The notes: generated by a model not told the origin, from the sequence alone. DNA of 27,112 nucleotides from CAYYNP01 sp964472545 (GCA_964472545.1 CAYYNP010000118.1:1-27112), one strand, 5' to 3'; numbered from the stretch's first letter, positions 1-8,706 are shown. Numbers and translations are program-made.

Positions 1-378
1 TTCGCTGAGGTGGTAGAAGTCCAAGCCGATGTGGTCGACCGTGCCGTGCAGTTCGGGTTGGTTGCGAATCGACGGGGCACCGTCCACGTTGGCGATCCGC
101 TCGTCGTCGCTTGCCGGCACGTTCGACGAGGCCCAGGCAGCCGCGTCTTTGTGCAAGACGGCTCGCTGACGACCAAGTCGATGTGGGGCCACTTGGACGG
201 CGCCTCGATTGAGCACGACGGCGGCAATGTGATCATCACGCAGGATCTCAGGCTGGGCGAAACGGGTACCACGTTCGACGACGCTCCGCAGTACACAATG
301 GGAAACGACGCTGTGCTGGTTGTCAGAAACGAAGAGATCGGCTATCGGGGGGTGGCCCGCTTCGACCGGACGGGCGGA
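1..378 (-). other. Unresolved left-edge fragment, possible end of a LamG domain
   Basis: The minus-strand frame aligned with bases 1-3 is open from the left edge up to a TGA at 379-381. Over bases 1-150 it has higher third-position GC than the plus strand. Near the edge it reads as the end of a concanavalin A-like LamG domain: the piece ELHGTVDHIGLDFYHLSE resembles the common LamG ending with G-x-I-D-x-V followed by L-S-E, and HIAAVVLNRG fits the usual WHHVA strand. However, the plus strand is also open from 1 to a TAG at 427-429, and its codon bias looks better from about 160 to 429. No start with a ribosome site is visible on either strand. The region could be a frameshifted or decayed secreted LamG gene. 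The strand is not settled. Confidence 0.25.
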
Positions 379-554
379 TCACCGCGAATACTTGATTCGC
401 AACCCGGTACGCTGCTATCCTACGGGTAGCCCTCGGGCCAACATGCCCGGGAAATGAAGTCTTACGTAGAATAGCGAGTTATGTGTTGAGGGGCCTTGGA
501 CCGTCATCCACTCTTGGCCTCCGACAGGAGAAGAGGGATTTGGGAGAGTTTCTA

Positions 555-2006
555 ATGAAGAAGATAACCCGCAGATCGTTCATTCGCCGGTCGGCGACCG
601 TCGCCGCGGGTGTCGGGGCCGCCGCGGCGTTGCCCGCGTCGTCGTGGGCTCAGGTTAACGGTGCGAACGATGACATTCGCGTCGCGGTCGTCGGACTCGG
701 CGGCAGAGGGCGTGCGCATGTCGGCAAGTTCCAAGGCATGCAGGGCGTGAGAGTCGTCGCCACTTGCGATCCCGATCGCAAACGCATGGGAGAAGGCCCC
801 GGCGACACGTACACCGACTACCGAAAACTCCTCGAAGACAAGAACATTGACGTCGTCGTCACCGCTTCCTGCAACCACTGGCACGCGCCGGTGACCGTCT
901 GGGGCTGTGAAGCGGGAAAAGACGTTTACGTCGAAAAGCCGATTTCCCACACCTTCTGGGAAGGGCAGCAGATGATCAAGGCGGCCAGAGAGAACAATCG
1001 CATTGTTCAGTCGGGAACCCAACAGCGTTCGAATGCCGCACTCAAAGAAGCGATTCAGTGGCTGCACGAAGGTCACCTTGGCAAGATCGTTCTCTCCAGG
1101 GGGCTCTGCTATGAGCGTCGCGGAAGCCTGGGCAGGCCGTCGAAGCCGCTGGAGATCCCGGGCCACATCGACTACGATCTTTGGTGTGGCCCGGCCCCGA
1201 AGAAGCCGCTGATGCGCGGTAGACTTCATTTCGACTGGCATTGGATGTGGGACACGGGCAACGGCGATCTCGGCAATCAGGGCGCGCACCAGATCGACGT
1301 GGCCCGCATGGCCCTCGGCCATGACAAACTTCCCACGAGCGTCGTCAGCGTCGGCGGACGCTTCGGCTGGAACGACGTCGGCGAGTCGCCCAACACGCAT
1401 CTTATCTTCTTCGACTACAAGCCGGTTCCGCTGTTGTTCGAGGTCACGCAAATGCCGAACGGCGATTACAAGGGGGCCAAATGCGGCAACGTGGTGCATT
1501 GCGAGGGCGGCTATTACGTCTGTGGTGAATGGGGTGGGGGACAGGCCTTCGACAACCACGGCCAGCGCGTCAAGGATTTCGGCGGCGGCGGGTGGGGAAA
1601 TGTTCATCAGGAGAACTTCATCAAGGCCGTACGAAGTCGCAATCCGGAAGACTTGAACGCGGAAATCGAAGTCGGCCACACCTCGGCCGCGCTCTGTCAC
1701 ATGGGCACGATCTCACATTGGCTCGGCAAGCAAGCCGCGCCGGGCGAGATCAAAGAAGAGATGAAGGAGTATCCGGAAATGACCGACGCCTTCGAGCGGT
1801 TCCAGGGGCATCTCGAAGCCAACGACGTCGACATTACCGAAGAGAACGCCACGCTCGGGCCGTGTCTGGGGTTTGATCCCGAGCATGAGCGATTCACCGG
1901 CCCGCTCGCCGCCGAGGCGAATAGGCTCATGACGAAGAAGTACCGCAAGGGCTTCGTCGTCGCGGACGCGGAAACCTTGGACAAAGACGACGACGAAAGG
2001 ATTTAG
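555..2006 (+). CDS. Tat-exported Gfo/Idh/MocA family oxidoreductase
   Basis: This 483-residue protein starts with a twin-arginine signal (TRRSFI at 5-10, Ala-rich stretch, likely cleavage after residue 32), so it should be exported folded with its cofactor. A Rossmann fold follows, with the dinucleotide motif GLGGRGR (47-53) and the family's EKP motif (127-129), whose lysine is catalytic in relatives. The C-terminal half has the substrate-domain features of planctomycete members, including a DYDLWCGP segment. These enzymes oxidise or reduce sugars and cyclitols with NAD(P); the substrate is not predictable here. ATG 555 is chosen over the GTG at 483 because it begins the Tat signal and follows GGGAGAG. 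It leads an operon with a DUF1080 gene 5 nt downstream and then cutC. Confidence 0.9.
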   Translation: MKKITRRSFIRRSATVAAGVGAAAALPASSWAQVNGANDDIRVAVVGLGGRGRAHVGKFQGMQGVRVVATCDPDRKRMGEGPGDTYTDYRKLLEDKNIDVVVTASCNHWHAPVTVWGCEAGKDVYVEKPISHTFWEGQQMIKAARENNRIVQSGTQQRSNAALKEAIQWLHEGHLGKIVLSRGLCYERRGSLGRPSKPLEIPGHIDYDLWCGPAPKKPLMRGRLHFDWHWMWDTGNGDLGNQGAHQIDVARMALGHDKLPTSVVSVGGRFGWNDVGESPNTHLIFFDYKPVPLLFEVTQMPNGDYKGAKCGNVVHCEGGYYVCGEWGGGQAFDNHGQRVKDFGGGGWGNVHQENFIKAVRSRNPEDLNAEIEVGHTSAALCHMGTISHWLGKQAAPGEIKEEMKEYPEMTDAFERFQGHLEANDVDITEENATLGPCLGFDPEHERFTGPLAAEANRLMTKKYRKGFVVADAETLDKDDDERI

Positions 2007-2011
2007 GTGAA

Positions 2012-2734
2012 ATGAGCGACAAACTGTTTCAACTGGCCGTGCTCACGCTCCTCGTGACATGGCCGGTCCTGTCCGCCATCGGCCAAGAGAAGGCAGATGA
2101 TGACGGGTTCGTATCCATTTTCGACGGCAAGACGCTAGCGGGATGGGAGGCCATGCCCGCGGAAACCGCGGCCGCGTGGACGGTCAAGGACGGCATGATC
2201 GTCGGCGACGGCGACGAGGGCCGCGGCTACATCGCCTTCGAGAAGCGAGACATCGCCGACCTGGAACTGAAGCTCAGCTACCGTTTTCCCGGCAAAGGGA
2301 ACAGCGGGATCAGCATCCGGGCGCGCAAGGACCCGACCGGTCGTCGAGATTTCCAGAGCTACCACGCCGACCTGGGACACGTCGGTATCGGAGAAAACGT
2401 CCTGGGGGCCTGGGATTTCCATACGCCCGGCCGCAAGGAACACGGCTGCTCTCGCGGCAATCGGCTGGTCATCGACGAGAACGACGAACCGACCGTGTCG
2501 AAGATCGAAGGCGCCGTCACCCTGGACGACGTCAACCAAGGCGGCTGGAACACGGTTCACGTCATCGTCAAGAGGAACAACTTCAAGTTCTTCATCAACG
2601 GCAAGCCGGCCTCGGAGTTTACGGAACATCTGCCCATGGAGAGACGCCTCGATAGAGGCATGATCCAGTTACAGTTGCACGACCCCGGCATGATCGTGCA
2701 TTTCAAAGATATTCGCTTGAAGATCTTGAAATGA
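2012..2734 (+). CDS. Secreted 3-keto-disaccharide hydrolase (DUF1080) domain protein
   Basis: The protein has 240 residues with a hydrophobic signal peptide (about 1-25), then one beta-sandwich domain of the DUF1080 / 3-keto-disaccharide hydrolase family. Family marks are FVSIFDGKTLAGWE near residue 33, the NSGISIR segment near 96, and the closing strand with IQLQLHD and VHFKDIRLK. Relatives cleave glycosides already oxidised at C3, or act as lectin-like modules in planctomycetes. ATG 2012 is preceded by AGGTGAA and lies 5 nt after the Gfo/Idh/MocA stop. A secreted sugar oxidoreductase followed by this domain is consistent with an oxidise-then-eliminate route for glycoside breakdown. That pathway is inferred from the pairing and has not been shown for these proteins. 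Confidence 0.9.
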   Translation: MSDKLFQLAVLTLLVTWPVLSAIGQEKADDDGFVSIFDGKTLAGWEAMPAETAAAWTVKDGMIVGDGDEGRGYIAFEKRDIADLELKLSYRFPGKGNSGISIRARKDPTGRRDFQSYHADLGHVGIGENVLGAWDFHTPGRKEHGCSRGNRLVIDENDEPTVSKIEGAVTLDDVNQGGWNTVHVIVKRNNFKFFINGKPASEFTEHLPMERRLDRGMIQLQLHDPGMIVHFKDIRLKILK

Positions 2735-2735
2735 G

Positions 2736-3455
2736 ATGGTGCAGTCTCAGATCAAGTTGGAAGTATGCGTCGCCTCCGTCGACGGCGCGTTGGCGGCTGA
2801 GGCAGGCGGTGCAGATCGCCTCGAGCTCAACATGGCATTGGAACTGGGTGGCTTGACGCCGTCTGCCGGACTGCTCCGAGAAGTCAAGCAGGCCGTTCAA
2901 ATACCCGTGATCGCAATGATCCGGCCGAGGGCAGGTGGTTTCCGCTACTCCCGGGTTGAATCTCTGCTCATGATGCGAGATGCGGAGATGTGCCTCGGCC
3001 TGGGCGCCGATGGTCTTGCGGCAGGAGCCTTGCTTGCAGACGGAACGTTGGACGGCGGGTTCTGGAACGAGTTCGCTCAGACGGCGCGAGGCCGAGACGT
3101 CGTCTTCCACCGAGCATTTGACGTGATCCCACGGCAAGAAGAGGCGCTGATGCAACTTGTCGATCTCGAAACAACGCGAGTGCTGACTTCCGGCGGCCGC
3201 GAAACTGCAACGGAAGGCCGCGATCAGATCGCCCGGCTGAGGAAAATCGCTGGAAGCCGTATCGAGGTTCTTCCAGGTGGCGGCATAACTCCGGAAAACG
3301 TTACGGACCTGGTCCGCGCGATTGGTTGCGACCAAGTACACGGGTCCTTTCGCGAACTATGCTACGATCCGGCTGGATGTGTGGCCAACGGGAGTTATCC
3401 CCGCACAAGCCAGAACCGCGTTGCAGAGGCGCGAGCCGCCCTCGACGTTGCGTAG
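2736..3455 (+). CDS. cutC: CutC family TIM-barrel protein
   Basis: The protein has 239 residues, close to the usual CutC length, and no signal peptide, so it should be cytoplasmic. Family motifs are clear: LEVCVASVD near the N terminus, GGADRLELN (24-32), GGLTPS (38-43), MIRPR (61-65), VFHRAFDV (123-130) and the LPGGGI loop after residue 170. CutC was named for copper homeostasis in E. coli, but that role has been disputed and the biochemical activity is uncertain. The ATG lies one base after the DUF1080 stop, so the gene is almost certainly co-transcribed with the sugar genes. This context suggests a metabolic role more than metal export, which is an inference. Confidence 0.92.
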   Translation: MVQSQIKLEVCVASVDGALAAEAGGADRLELNMALELGGLTPSAGLLREVKQAVQIPVIAMIRPRAGGFRYSRVESLLMMRDAEMCLGLGADGLAAGALLADGTLDGGFWNEFAQTARGRDVVFHRAFDVIPRQEEALMQLVDLETTRVLTSGGRETATEGRDQIARLRKIAGSRIEVLPGGGITPENVTDLVRAIGCDQVHGSFRELCYDPAGCVANGSYPRTSQNRVAEARAALDVA

Positions 3456-3671
3456 GGGCAAACAGAGCACATCTGCGTACACCGTTCGCGATGCGCGTCG
3501 AGAATCGACCCATTTCTCGGACTCCGCCGAGCACGTGAATCACGTCCTCTCACGACACCCGCGACCGCCCTCGACTGCCGTCTTCCTCGGACGCCTGATC
3601 TGCGGCCACCGACAACCGATCCGTTGATTGTCGAGACAGGGAGGGCGAGACAGGGAGGACGTTCTTCTCTT
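3456..3671. other. Non-coding gap between convergent genes
   Basis: No convincing gene is seen between the cutC stop and the end of the minus-strand phosphatase gene. A short direct duplication of an AGACAGGGAGG-type motif lies near 3630-3660. No clear hairpin followed by a T run was found. Confidence 0.5.
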
Positions 3672-5012
3672 TCAGCGACAGGCTCGTGCAGTAGTTCTCA
3701 TCTTAAAACGATTCAACGCATCGACAACCTCCGGGCGAATCACTAGCGACGGGCGAACGGCGCGTAACCGAGCCATGGCTTCGTCGGCGGACGACACGGC
3801 GCCGCTTGCCATGAGATAAGCCCCCACTACCGCCGCACTCCGCGAGTAGCCGATCTTGCAGTGTATATAGACCGTTCCGCGGCTTGTGTTTTCGGACAAG
3901 AAAGCGATGCACCGGTCGAGTTGCTCAGGCGTTGGGGCCGTAAGATCCAGGATCGGGACGTTCAAGTAACGGGTCGTCAAGAACGGTGTTGCTTCAGAGA
4001 ACTCCGCGGTCAAGTCCAGCACGGCGGTCACGCCCTTGTCTATGGCTTCGGCCGCTTCAAGGTCGGAGAGCTTTCGGCCAATCCAGACGTGCCGTGTGAC
4101 TTCATCCCATGCCCGGCATTGCCGCCGGTAATACCGCAGCGACAAGTTCTGGCCGATCAGCAACGGTGCAAGCAAGAGCCGCGTGCTCAGTGTCAATCGC
4201 CCTTCGGCTTTGCGGTAGATCCCCGGGCCAGAGCCGAAGTAGGCGGCGGCCGCAAGCAGGCAAGCCGCGGCCGGCCAAAGCAAGACGCCGCCGAACGGCC
4301 ACAGCCACGCGGCGACGAGGCTCGCCGCAACCGCCGCCAGCAAGTAGTACGAACCGATGCGCCGATTCGGCGTCACCCGGTGGCGGTGCGAAACTGCCGG
4401 GACGGCATAGAAGCAGACGGCGGCCAGGAGAAAGCCGCCTACGACGTCCACCACGTGATGCTGGTAGGTAAGCAACGTCGACAAGCCGACCAGGCTGAAC
4501 CACGCGTGCGTTGCCACGTTCCACGGTCCGCGCGTATGGCGGGCATACGTCTCGGCCAGAATCGCCCGCAGGGCGATGTGCAGCGACGGACACAGGTTGT
4601 ACGGCAGATCCATGCTGAAGAACCAGCCGAAGAGCGTGCCGATCCAGCCTTCCAGCGGCGGGCGCTCGAAGCCCAACTTCAACGGCATCGCCAGAAAGCA
4701 GGCACCCGCCGCCAAGATGGCCAAGGCAACGCGGCGGCAGAACGTTGCCAGCTCGCGGTCGTCGCGAGACAGGAACGGCGCCGCCACGAAGAACAGATCG
4801 ATCGACATATAGGGGATGATCATCAGCGGCACGAAGGGGATCCATCGCTCCCACTCGAAGTACCACGTGCCGACGTCCGTGCGTTGCGAGGTCAGCCAAT
4901 TCGTGCTGCTGTAGACTACCAGGAAGAGCAACGACAGCAACGCAGAGGCGGCACCCGCCCGGAGCATCAGTCGGCGGCGCGGCGTGCCAACGACACCGTG
5001 AAGATTCCCCAC
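3672..5012 (-). CDS. PAP2 phosphatase / dual-specificity phosphatase fusion (YnbD-like)
   Basis: This is a membrane protein with several transmembrane helices. The first half is an acid phosphatase PAP2 domain: a lysine motif around KLGFERPP (112-119), CPSLH (141-145) and TYQHHVVDVVGG (182-193). The second half is a soluble cysteine phosphatase with the signature HCKIGYSRS (384-392, catalytic Cys385) and an upstream aspartate in the 355-360 loop. The same fusion is seen in E. coli YnbD. Likely substrates are lipid phosphates or phosphoesters. Two starts are possible: GTG 5012 (446 residues, GAGGAG 8 nt upstream, overlapping the previous gene), or ATG 4967 (431 residues), which overlaps the previous stop as TGATG. 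The second is typical of coupled translation. Numbering here uses the longer form. Confidence 0.88.
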   Translation of the reverse strand: MGNLHGVVGTPRRRLMLRAGAASALLSLLFLVVYSSTNWLTSQRTDVGTWYFEWERWIPFVPLMIIPYMSIDLFFVAAPFLSRDDRELATFCRRVALAILAAGACFLAMPLKLGFERPPLEGWIGTLFGWFFSMDLPYNLCPSLHIALRAILAETYARHTRGPWNVATHAWFSLVGLSTLLTYQHHVVDVVGGFLLAAVCFYAVPAVSHRHRVTPNRRIGSYYLLAAVAASLVAAWLWPFGGVLLWPAAACLLAAAAYFGSGPGIYRKAEGRLTLSTRLLLAPLLIGQNLSLRYYRRQCRAWDEVTRHVWIGRKLSDLEAAEAIDKGVTAVLDLTAEFSEATPFLTTRYLNVPILDLTAPTPEQLDRCIAFLSENTSRGTVYIHCKIGYSRSAAVVGAYLMASGAVSSADEAMARLRAVRPSLVIRPEVVDALNRFKMRTTARACR

Positions 5013-6754
5013 GTATCGATCTCCTCTGCAATCTTCTCGAAACCCGCCTCGCGGACCAGGTCGTCCATCTCCTCTTGCGTCCGGCGGCGCATGATCCAGG
5101 GGCGGCCTTCTCGGTTGTTGAGCACCCGGGCGATCATCTCGACCTGCGGGTGCCAGGGCTGACCGGTGTAGACAAGGTATCCCTCGGGCTCTACGGCGCG
5201 TGCCAGACCTCGCAGCGAACGCCGCACCGGCCCGTTGTCGGGGAAAAGCTCGTACAGTCCCGAAACCACGGCCACATTGGGCGCGGGCCGGATCGCAGCC
5301 AGCGAATCCTCGTCGAAGGCGTCGCCAAGTTGGAAGGTCACGTTGTCCAGACCCGCCGCTGCCGCGAGTTCGCGGCCGGCATCGAGATTGGCCTGCACGT
5401 TGTCGCGGAGCAGGGCCGAGAAGTCGTCGCCCGCCAGGCGGCCGAGCGTTTCGAGAATGTAACGGCCTGGCCCGGCGGCGACGTCCACCAACCGCACCGG
5501 CTGCCCCTTTGCTCGAACGCGGTCGATTGCTTCTCGTAACAACTTCTCCAGGTTCGCACGTCGTTGGCGGATACCGAGCCAGCCCAGACTATTGAGATAC
5601 GACCGATCGATCCACTTGCCCAACAGCAGCGCCCCCTGCGGCCGGTTCTCGTAGACGTAATCGAGCGTCCGGCCGGAGTCGAAACCGGTCTGCCAACCGA
5701 GACTCACACCGCGGCTGAGCCGGCCCAGCGTCTGCATTGCCAGACGCTGCAGCCGCAGATAGAGTCGGCTCGGCGAGTGCCAGGGCAACGGCTCCATAAG
5801 CCGGTCGTATTCGTTACGCGTATAGCCGTGGCGATCGGCGTCCAGCAGCGGAGGCCGGGGCCCGTCGCGATCGAACGCTTCGAGGATGAACTGCCGGGCT
5901 TCGTCGATCACCAAATCACGGTCCTTTTCGTGCAGCAGGTCATGGTACATCCCGGGGAAGACCTTCATGCGCTTGATGGGTGCGCCGAGCCGTTCGAAGA
6001 ACTTTCGTTGAGGCCCCAGCTTGACGACCCAATCCGATCCCGCGGCCAGCAGCAGAGTCGGCACACGGATCGCCCCGGCGTCGTCCATCAGCCGCGCGGC
6101 CGTGTCGTGCAAGTCGACCAGCACGTTGGCGGCGATTGACCGAGCAATCAACGAGTCCTCCTCGTAGCGCCGGGCCTGCTGCGGGTCATGAGTGAGCATC
6201 TTGGCCTTGACGTAGCTCTTGATGAACGTCTTGCGGCCCTTGCGCATCTTCAACAAGAGCCGCAGGCCGGGGAGGGCAAACGGCACGTAGAGCTTGATCT
6301 CCAGGGCGGGGGCGGCCAGGATCATGGCCCGAATCCGCGGTGCGTAGTCGTGAACCCAAGTCGCCACGCTCACCGCACCCACGCTTTGCGCCAGCACGAC
6401 CATCTCTTCCGGACGCTTGCCGAAGGTCTGCGAAATATGGCGGATGAAGCAGTCCACGTCCTTCACCATCGTGGCGAAACCGGGGGCGTAGCCGCGCTCG
6501 CCGGAGGTGCGACCATGCCCACGGGCGTCCCACGCAAAGACGGCCACGTCTCGCAGGTCGAGGGCCTCCACGATGTCCTGAATCCGGCCGGAATGTTCGT
6601 GGCCGCGATGGAAGATCACCAGCGACTTTTCGGTCGGTGTCTCGGGTAGCCAGACCCGATAGAACAGTTCGGTGCCGTCGTCAAGCGTCATCGTGTGCTC
6701 GGAAGCCACGAAACTGGCGTCGGCATCCGTCGGCAAGGCTTGCGATTCGTTCAC
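4967..6754 (-). CDS. Bifunctional alpha/beta hydrolase / SAM methyltransferase (YnbC-like)
   Basis: This fusion has 595 residues. Residues about 20-300 form a monoacylglycerol-lipase-like alpha/beta hydrolase with the nucleophile elbow AQSVGA (Ser124), acid Asp241 in AAGSDW and His271 in MYHDLLHE. The oxyanion-side motif FHRGHEHSG lies at 48-56. Residues about 370-595 are a class I SAM-dependent methyltransferase with motif I VDVAAGPGRY (423-432), like the C-terminal part of E. coli YnbC. No signal peptide is seen. GTG 6754 is supported by AAGGAG 7 nt upstream. The gene sits directly before the PAP2/phosphatase gene with a TGATG overlap, matching the ynbC-ynbD order. A role in modifying a phospholipid or its acyl product is inferred. 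The ynbA/ynbB synthesis genes are not in the window. Confidence 0.88.
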   Translation of the reverse strand: MNESQALPTDADASFVASEHTMTLDDGTELFYRVWLPETPTEKSLVIFHRGHEHSGRIQDIVEALDLRDVAVFAWDARGHGRTSGERGYAPGFATMVKDVDCFIRHISQTFGKRPEEMVVLAQSVGAVSVATWVHDYAPRIRAMILAAPALEIKLYVPFALPGLRLLLKMRKGRKTFIKSYVKAKMLTHDPQQARRYEEDSLIARSIAANVLVDLHDTAARLMDDAGAIRVPTLLLAAGSDWVVKLGPQRKFFERLGAPIKRMKVFPGMYHDLLHEKDRDLVIDEARQFILEAFDRDGPRPPLLDADRHGYTRNEYDRLMEPLPWHSPSRLYLRLQRLAMQTLGRLSRGVSLGWQTGFDSGRTLDYVYENRPQGALLLGKWIDRSYLNSLGWLGIRQRRANLEKLLREAIDRVRAKGQPVRLVDVAAGPGRYILETLGRLAGDDFSALLRDNVQANLDAGRELAAAAGLDNVTFQLGDAFDEDSLAAIRPAPNVAVVSGLYELFPDNGPVRRSLRGLARAVEPEGYLVYTGQPWHPQVEMIARVLNNREGRPWIMRRRTQEEMDDLVREAGFEKIAEEIDTWGIFTVSLARRAAD

Positions 6755-7214
6755 GAAAGGGCTCCTTGTTTCTCTTCCGGGCTTCTAATCCAGGCGAAAC
6801 CGCCGGCGAAACATAACACGTACCCATTTCAGACCGTGGGACCATCGCACCACGCGAAAACAGCGAGGCTACGCAGAATAGGCTATCGTCTCCGGCGAGA
6901 ATCCTGCCGTGTCCACGAAATCACCCCTCCCGTATCCATGACGCCCGGGTCTTCCTAAAGCCGTGTTGCTCCGCCGCGGATGGCGGCCGAAAAGCCTACC
7001 GTAGGTATAGACCGCAACGTCGTTGATTTCCAGCGCAAAAACCGGGAAGAGCCTCACGGGAAGTCGACGTTTCCTTGCTTCACCCCGGCGTTGAAGTTCT
7101 CGTGACGCTTCATCCGGCCACCGCCCCCAACGGGGCTCCGGCCCGACGATCACCCTGTTCTCGGCTTGTTGGGCAGTTGGGTGGGCCTGAGCTTGGGATG
7201 AGGTTGGTGTCCGG
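6755..7214. other. Intergenic region without a recognised gene
   Basis: About 460 bases lie between the ribosome-binding site of the hydrolase/methyltransferase gene and the end of the broken AHSA1 gene. Short open frames exist on both strands but have arginine-rich, low-complexity translations, no ribosome-binding site and no family resemblance. The promoter for the ynbC-ynbD-like pair presumably lies at the left end of this stretch, but no convincing -35/-10 pair was recognised. Confidence 0.5.
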
Positions 7215-7663
7215 TCATGAGTCTTGTCGCTCCAGGAAGGCCTTCAGGCTTTCCTGGACAAGATAGCGCCACCCCGCCTCGCAGCCTTCGCGGCGGACGT
7301 TCGGATCGTCCTGCGTAGTGAGCAGGGTCTCGTGCCCCTGGTGAGTAAGCGTCAGTCTCGTGCCGTCGGGTGTTTCCGAAAGTTCCCACGTGACCGTTGA
7401 GTCTCCGGGGTAACCTCCATATCGCCAGCCGTAAACGATTCTCCTTTCCGGCACGACCTCGGTCACTTTCCATTGGTGCGGGTAAACCTGGCCTTCGTTC
7501 TGTACGTCGAACTCCGTTTCGAAGCCGACCACAGTTCAAAGTCGGTCATCGGTTCAAAGAACCACTGCCGCATTTGGTCCTTGTCGGTAATGGCCTTCCA
7601 AACTACGGCAATGGGAGCGCCGTAGGTTTGTTCCACGACAATTCGGTCTGCGATCATGGGCAT
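7215..7663 (-). pseudogene. AHSA1/SRPBCC domain protein broken by a frameshift
   Basis: Two minus-strand frames together give one protein of the activator-of-Hsp90-ATPase (AHSA1, SRPBCC/START-like) family. The first frame, from ATG 7663 with AAGGAG just upstream, reads through VWKAITDKDQMRQWFFEPMTDFE. The continuation VGFETEFDVQNEGQVYPHQW to LKAFLERQDS lies in another frame and ends at 7215. The break is at about 7532-7540. Adding one C there would restore a join of the form FEPVVGFETEF, which matches the usual family sequence, so a one-base deletion is the simplest reading. It could be a real pseudogene or a consensus error. These proteins bind small hydrophobic ligands; the ligand is unknown. 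No ArsR-type regulator, a common partner, is next to it. Confidence 0.8.
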
Positions 7664-7693
7664 GGGTCTCCTTCGCAATCTGACTTGTTTGCA

Positions 7694-7733
7694 GGAAGAT
7701 CTCGTGCATCACCTGTAGATCGTAAGCTTGCGG
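7694..7733 (+). repeat. Direct repeat copy 1 flanking the HEPN/nuclease-like gene
   Basis: This is a 40-bp segment beginning GGAAGATCTCGT, lying 6 bp beyond the 3' end of the minus-strand gene at 7740-8678. It matches 31 of 40 bases of the segment at 8707-8746 in the same orientation, including the first 12 bases exactly and a shared GCTTGC near the end. Similarity stops sharply on both sides. Confidence 0.75.
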
Positions 7734-7739
7734 CGTGTG

Positions 7740-8678
7740 CTAGGTCGCGGTGTTCTTTGGGCCAACCACAACAACGCGTCGCCCCTTAGGAGTCTGAATG
7801 TCTGAGACTTCGACCGCCGGAAGATCCATGCCCAGTACTAACACACCGTGAGTAATCCCGCTGAGGTCCATGTATCTGTCCAATTGGTCAAGTCCGGCAC
7901 GGAGTAGTGATTGGGAGCATCTTCGCTTCAATTCGATGAGTAGCCGCTCGTCGTCGCGTTGCAGCAGGATGTCTGCCCGTTCGTGACCGCGTGCCGCAAG
8001 TTGATATTCAGGTGTGGCTGACGAATGGGGTTCGATCGATTCAAGGAACCCTGAAATCGCACCAAGAAGCTCTGCTTCGCGCATCTGGGAGCCATCGTGC
8101 GTCGGTCTTTGTTCTTGCATGAATTGGGCAATGATCTGCCCTGCGAACAATGGTAGGTCTCTCCTATGTGTCTTGAGAAGTTCTGAGAGACGTTCACTTT
8201 CGGCGTCTGCAGCCGCCTTCGAGCGATCGTGGGCAAGTTTCTCAATAATCTTGTCTAGCAGCAGGCTGGCGAAGGCGCAAACGGATACGATAGCGAGGAA
8301 TGCTTCGCTTGAATCGAAGTCCTGCTTGTGATCGTGAGTTGACGGATTTCGCCATTCCGTACGGTAGTTTGTCAGTTGCGAAAGAACGCGATTGCGAAAC
8401 ACGCCATTATCGGTCAGGTACTCTTCGATCTGACTAGGCGTCTTCCTTTCAGGTCTTTTCTGTACCAAGACGCGATAGGCCTCTTTGAGACTCCCCTCGA
8501 ATGCCTGATTCGTGCGGTAGATGGCATCCGTAAATGCTGTTTCGTCGGACGTATCCTGCCCGCGTCGCAAATGAGCAGCGGCAGTCTCAATGTGAAGCAA
8601 GACGGCCTTCAGACCGGCTGTGTGGTCGCCGTCTTCAGTTTCGTCGATCTTCTCGCGGATGATCGCGATGAGGTCCAT
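7740..8678 (-). CDS. Putative HEPN-like / PD-(D/E)XK-like protein
   Basis: This protein has 312 residues and no signal or membrane segment. The N-terminal half is all-helical and contains WRNPSTH (109-115), which fits the R-x4-H active-site pattern of HEPN RNases, in the usual place between helices. After a charged helical linker (150-215), the C-terminal part reads as a restriction-endonuclease-like core: ERADILL (Asp236), a short turn, then LLIELKR (Glu249-x-Lys251), followed by an amphipathic helix and two hydrophobic strands. That gives a D-x(12)-E-x-K pattern as in PD-(D/E)XK nucleases. The base composition is less GC-rich than the neighbouring genes and no partner gene is adjacent, suggesting acquisition. 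The fold assignments rest on motifs only. A stand-alone defence or toxin nuclease is possible. ATG 8678 has no strong ribosome site. Confidence 0.6.
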   Translation of the reverse strand: MDLIAIIREKIDETEDGDHTAGLKAVLLHIETAAAHLRRGQDTSDETAFTDAIYRTNQAFEGSLKEAYRVLVQKRPERKTPSQIEEYLTDNGVFRNRVLSQLTNYRTEWRNPSTHDHKQDFDSSEAFLAIVSVCAFASLLLDKIIEKLAHDRSKAAADAESERLSELLKTHRRDLPLFAGQIIAQFMQEQRPTHDGSQMREAELLGAISGFLESIEPHSSATPEYQLAARGHERADILLQRDDERLLIELKRRCSQSLLRAGLDQLDRYMDLSGITHGVLVLGMDLPAVEVSDIQTPKGRRVVVVGPKNTAT

Positions 8679-8706
8679 AGAATCTTAGCGGCCAAACTTG
8701 TCTATA

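Noticed and set aside
3861..5162. Long plus-strand open frame antisense to the phosphatase fusion
   Set aside because: Arg/Gln-rich translation with no family motif. The minus strand carries clear PAP2 and cysteine-phosphatase active sites, so this is a shadow.
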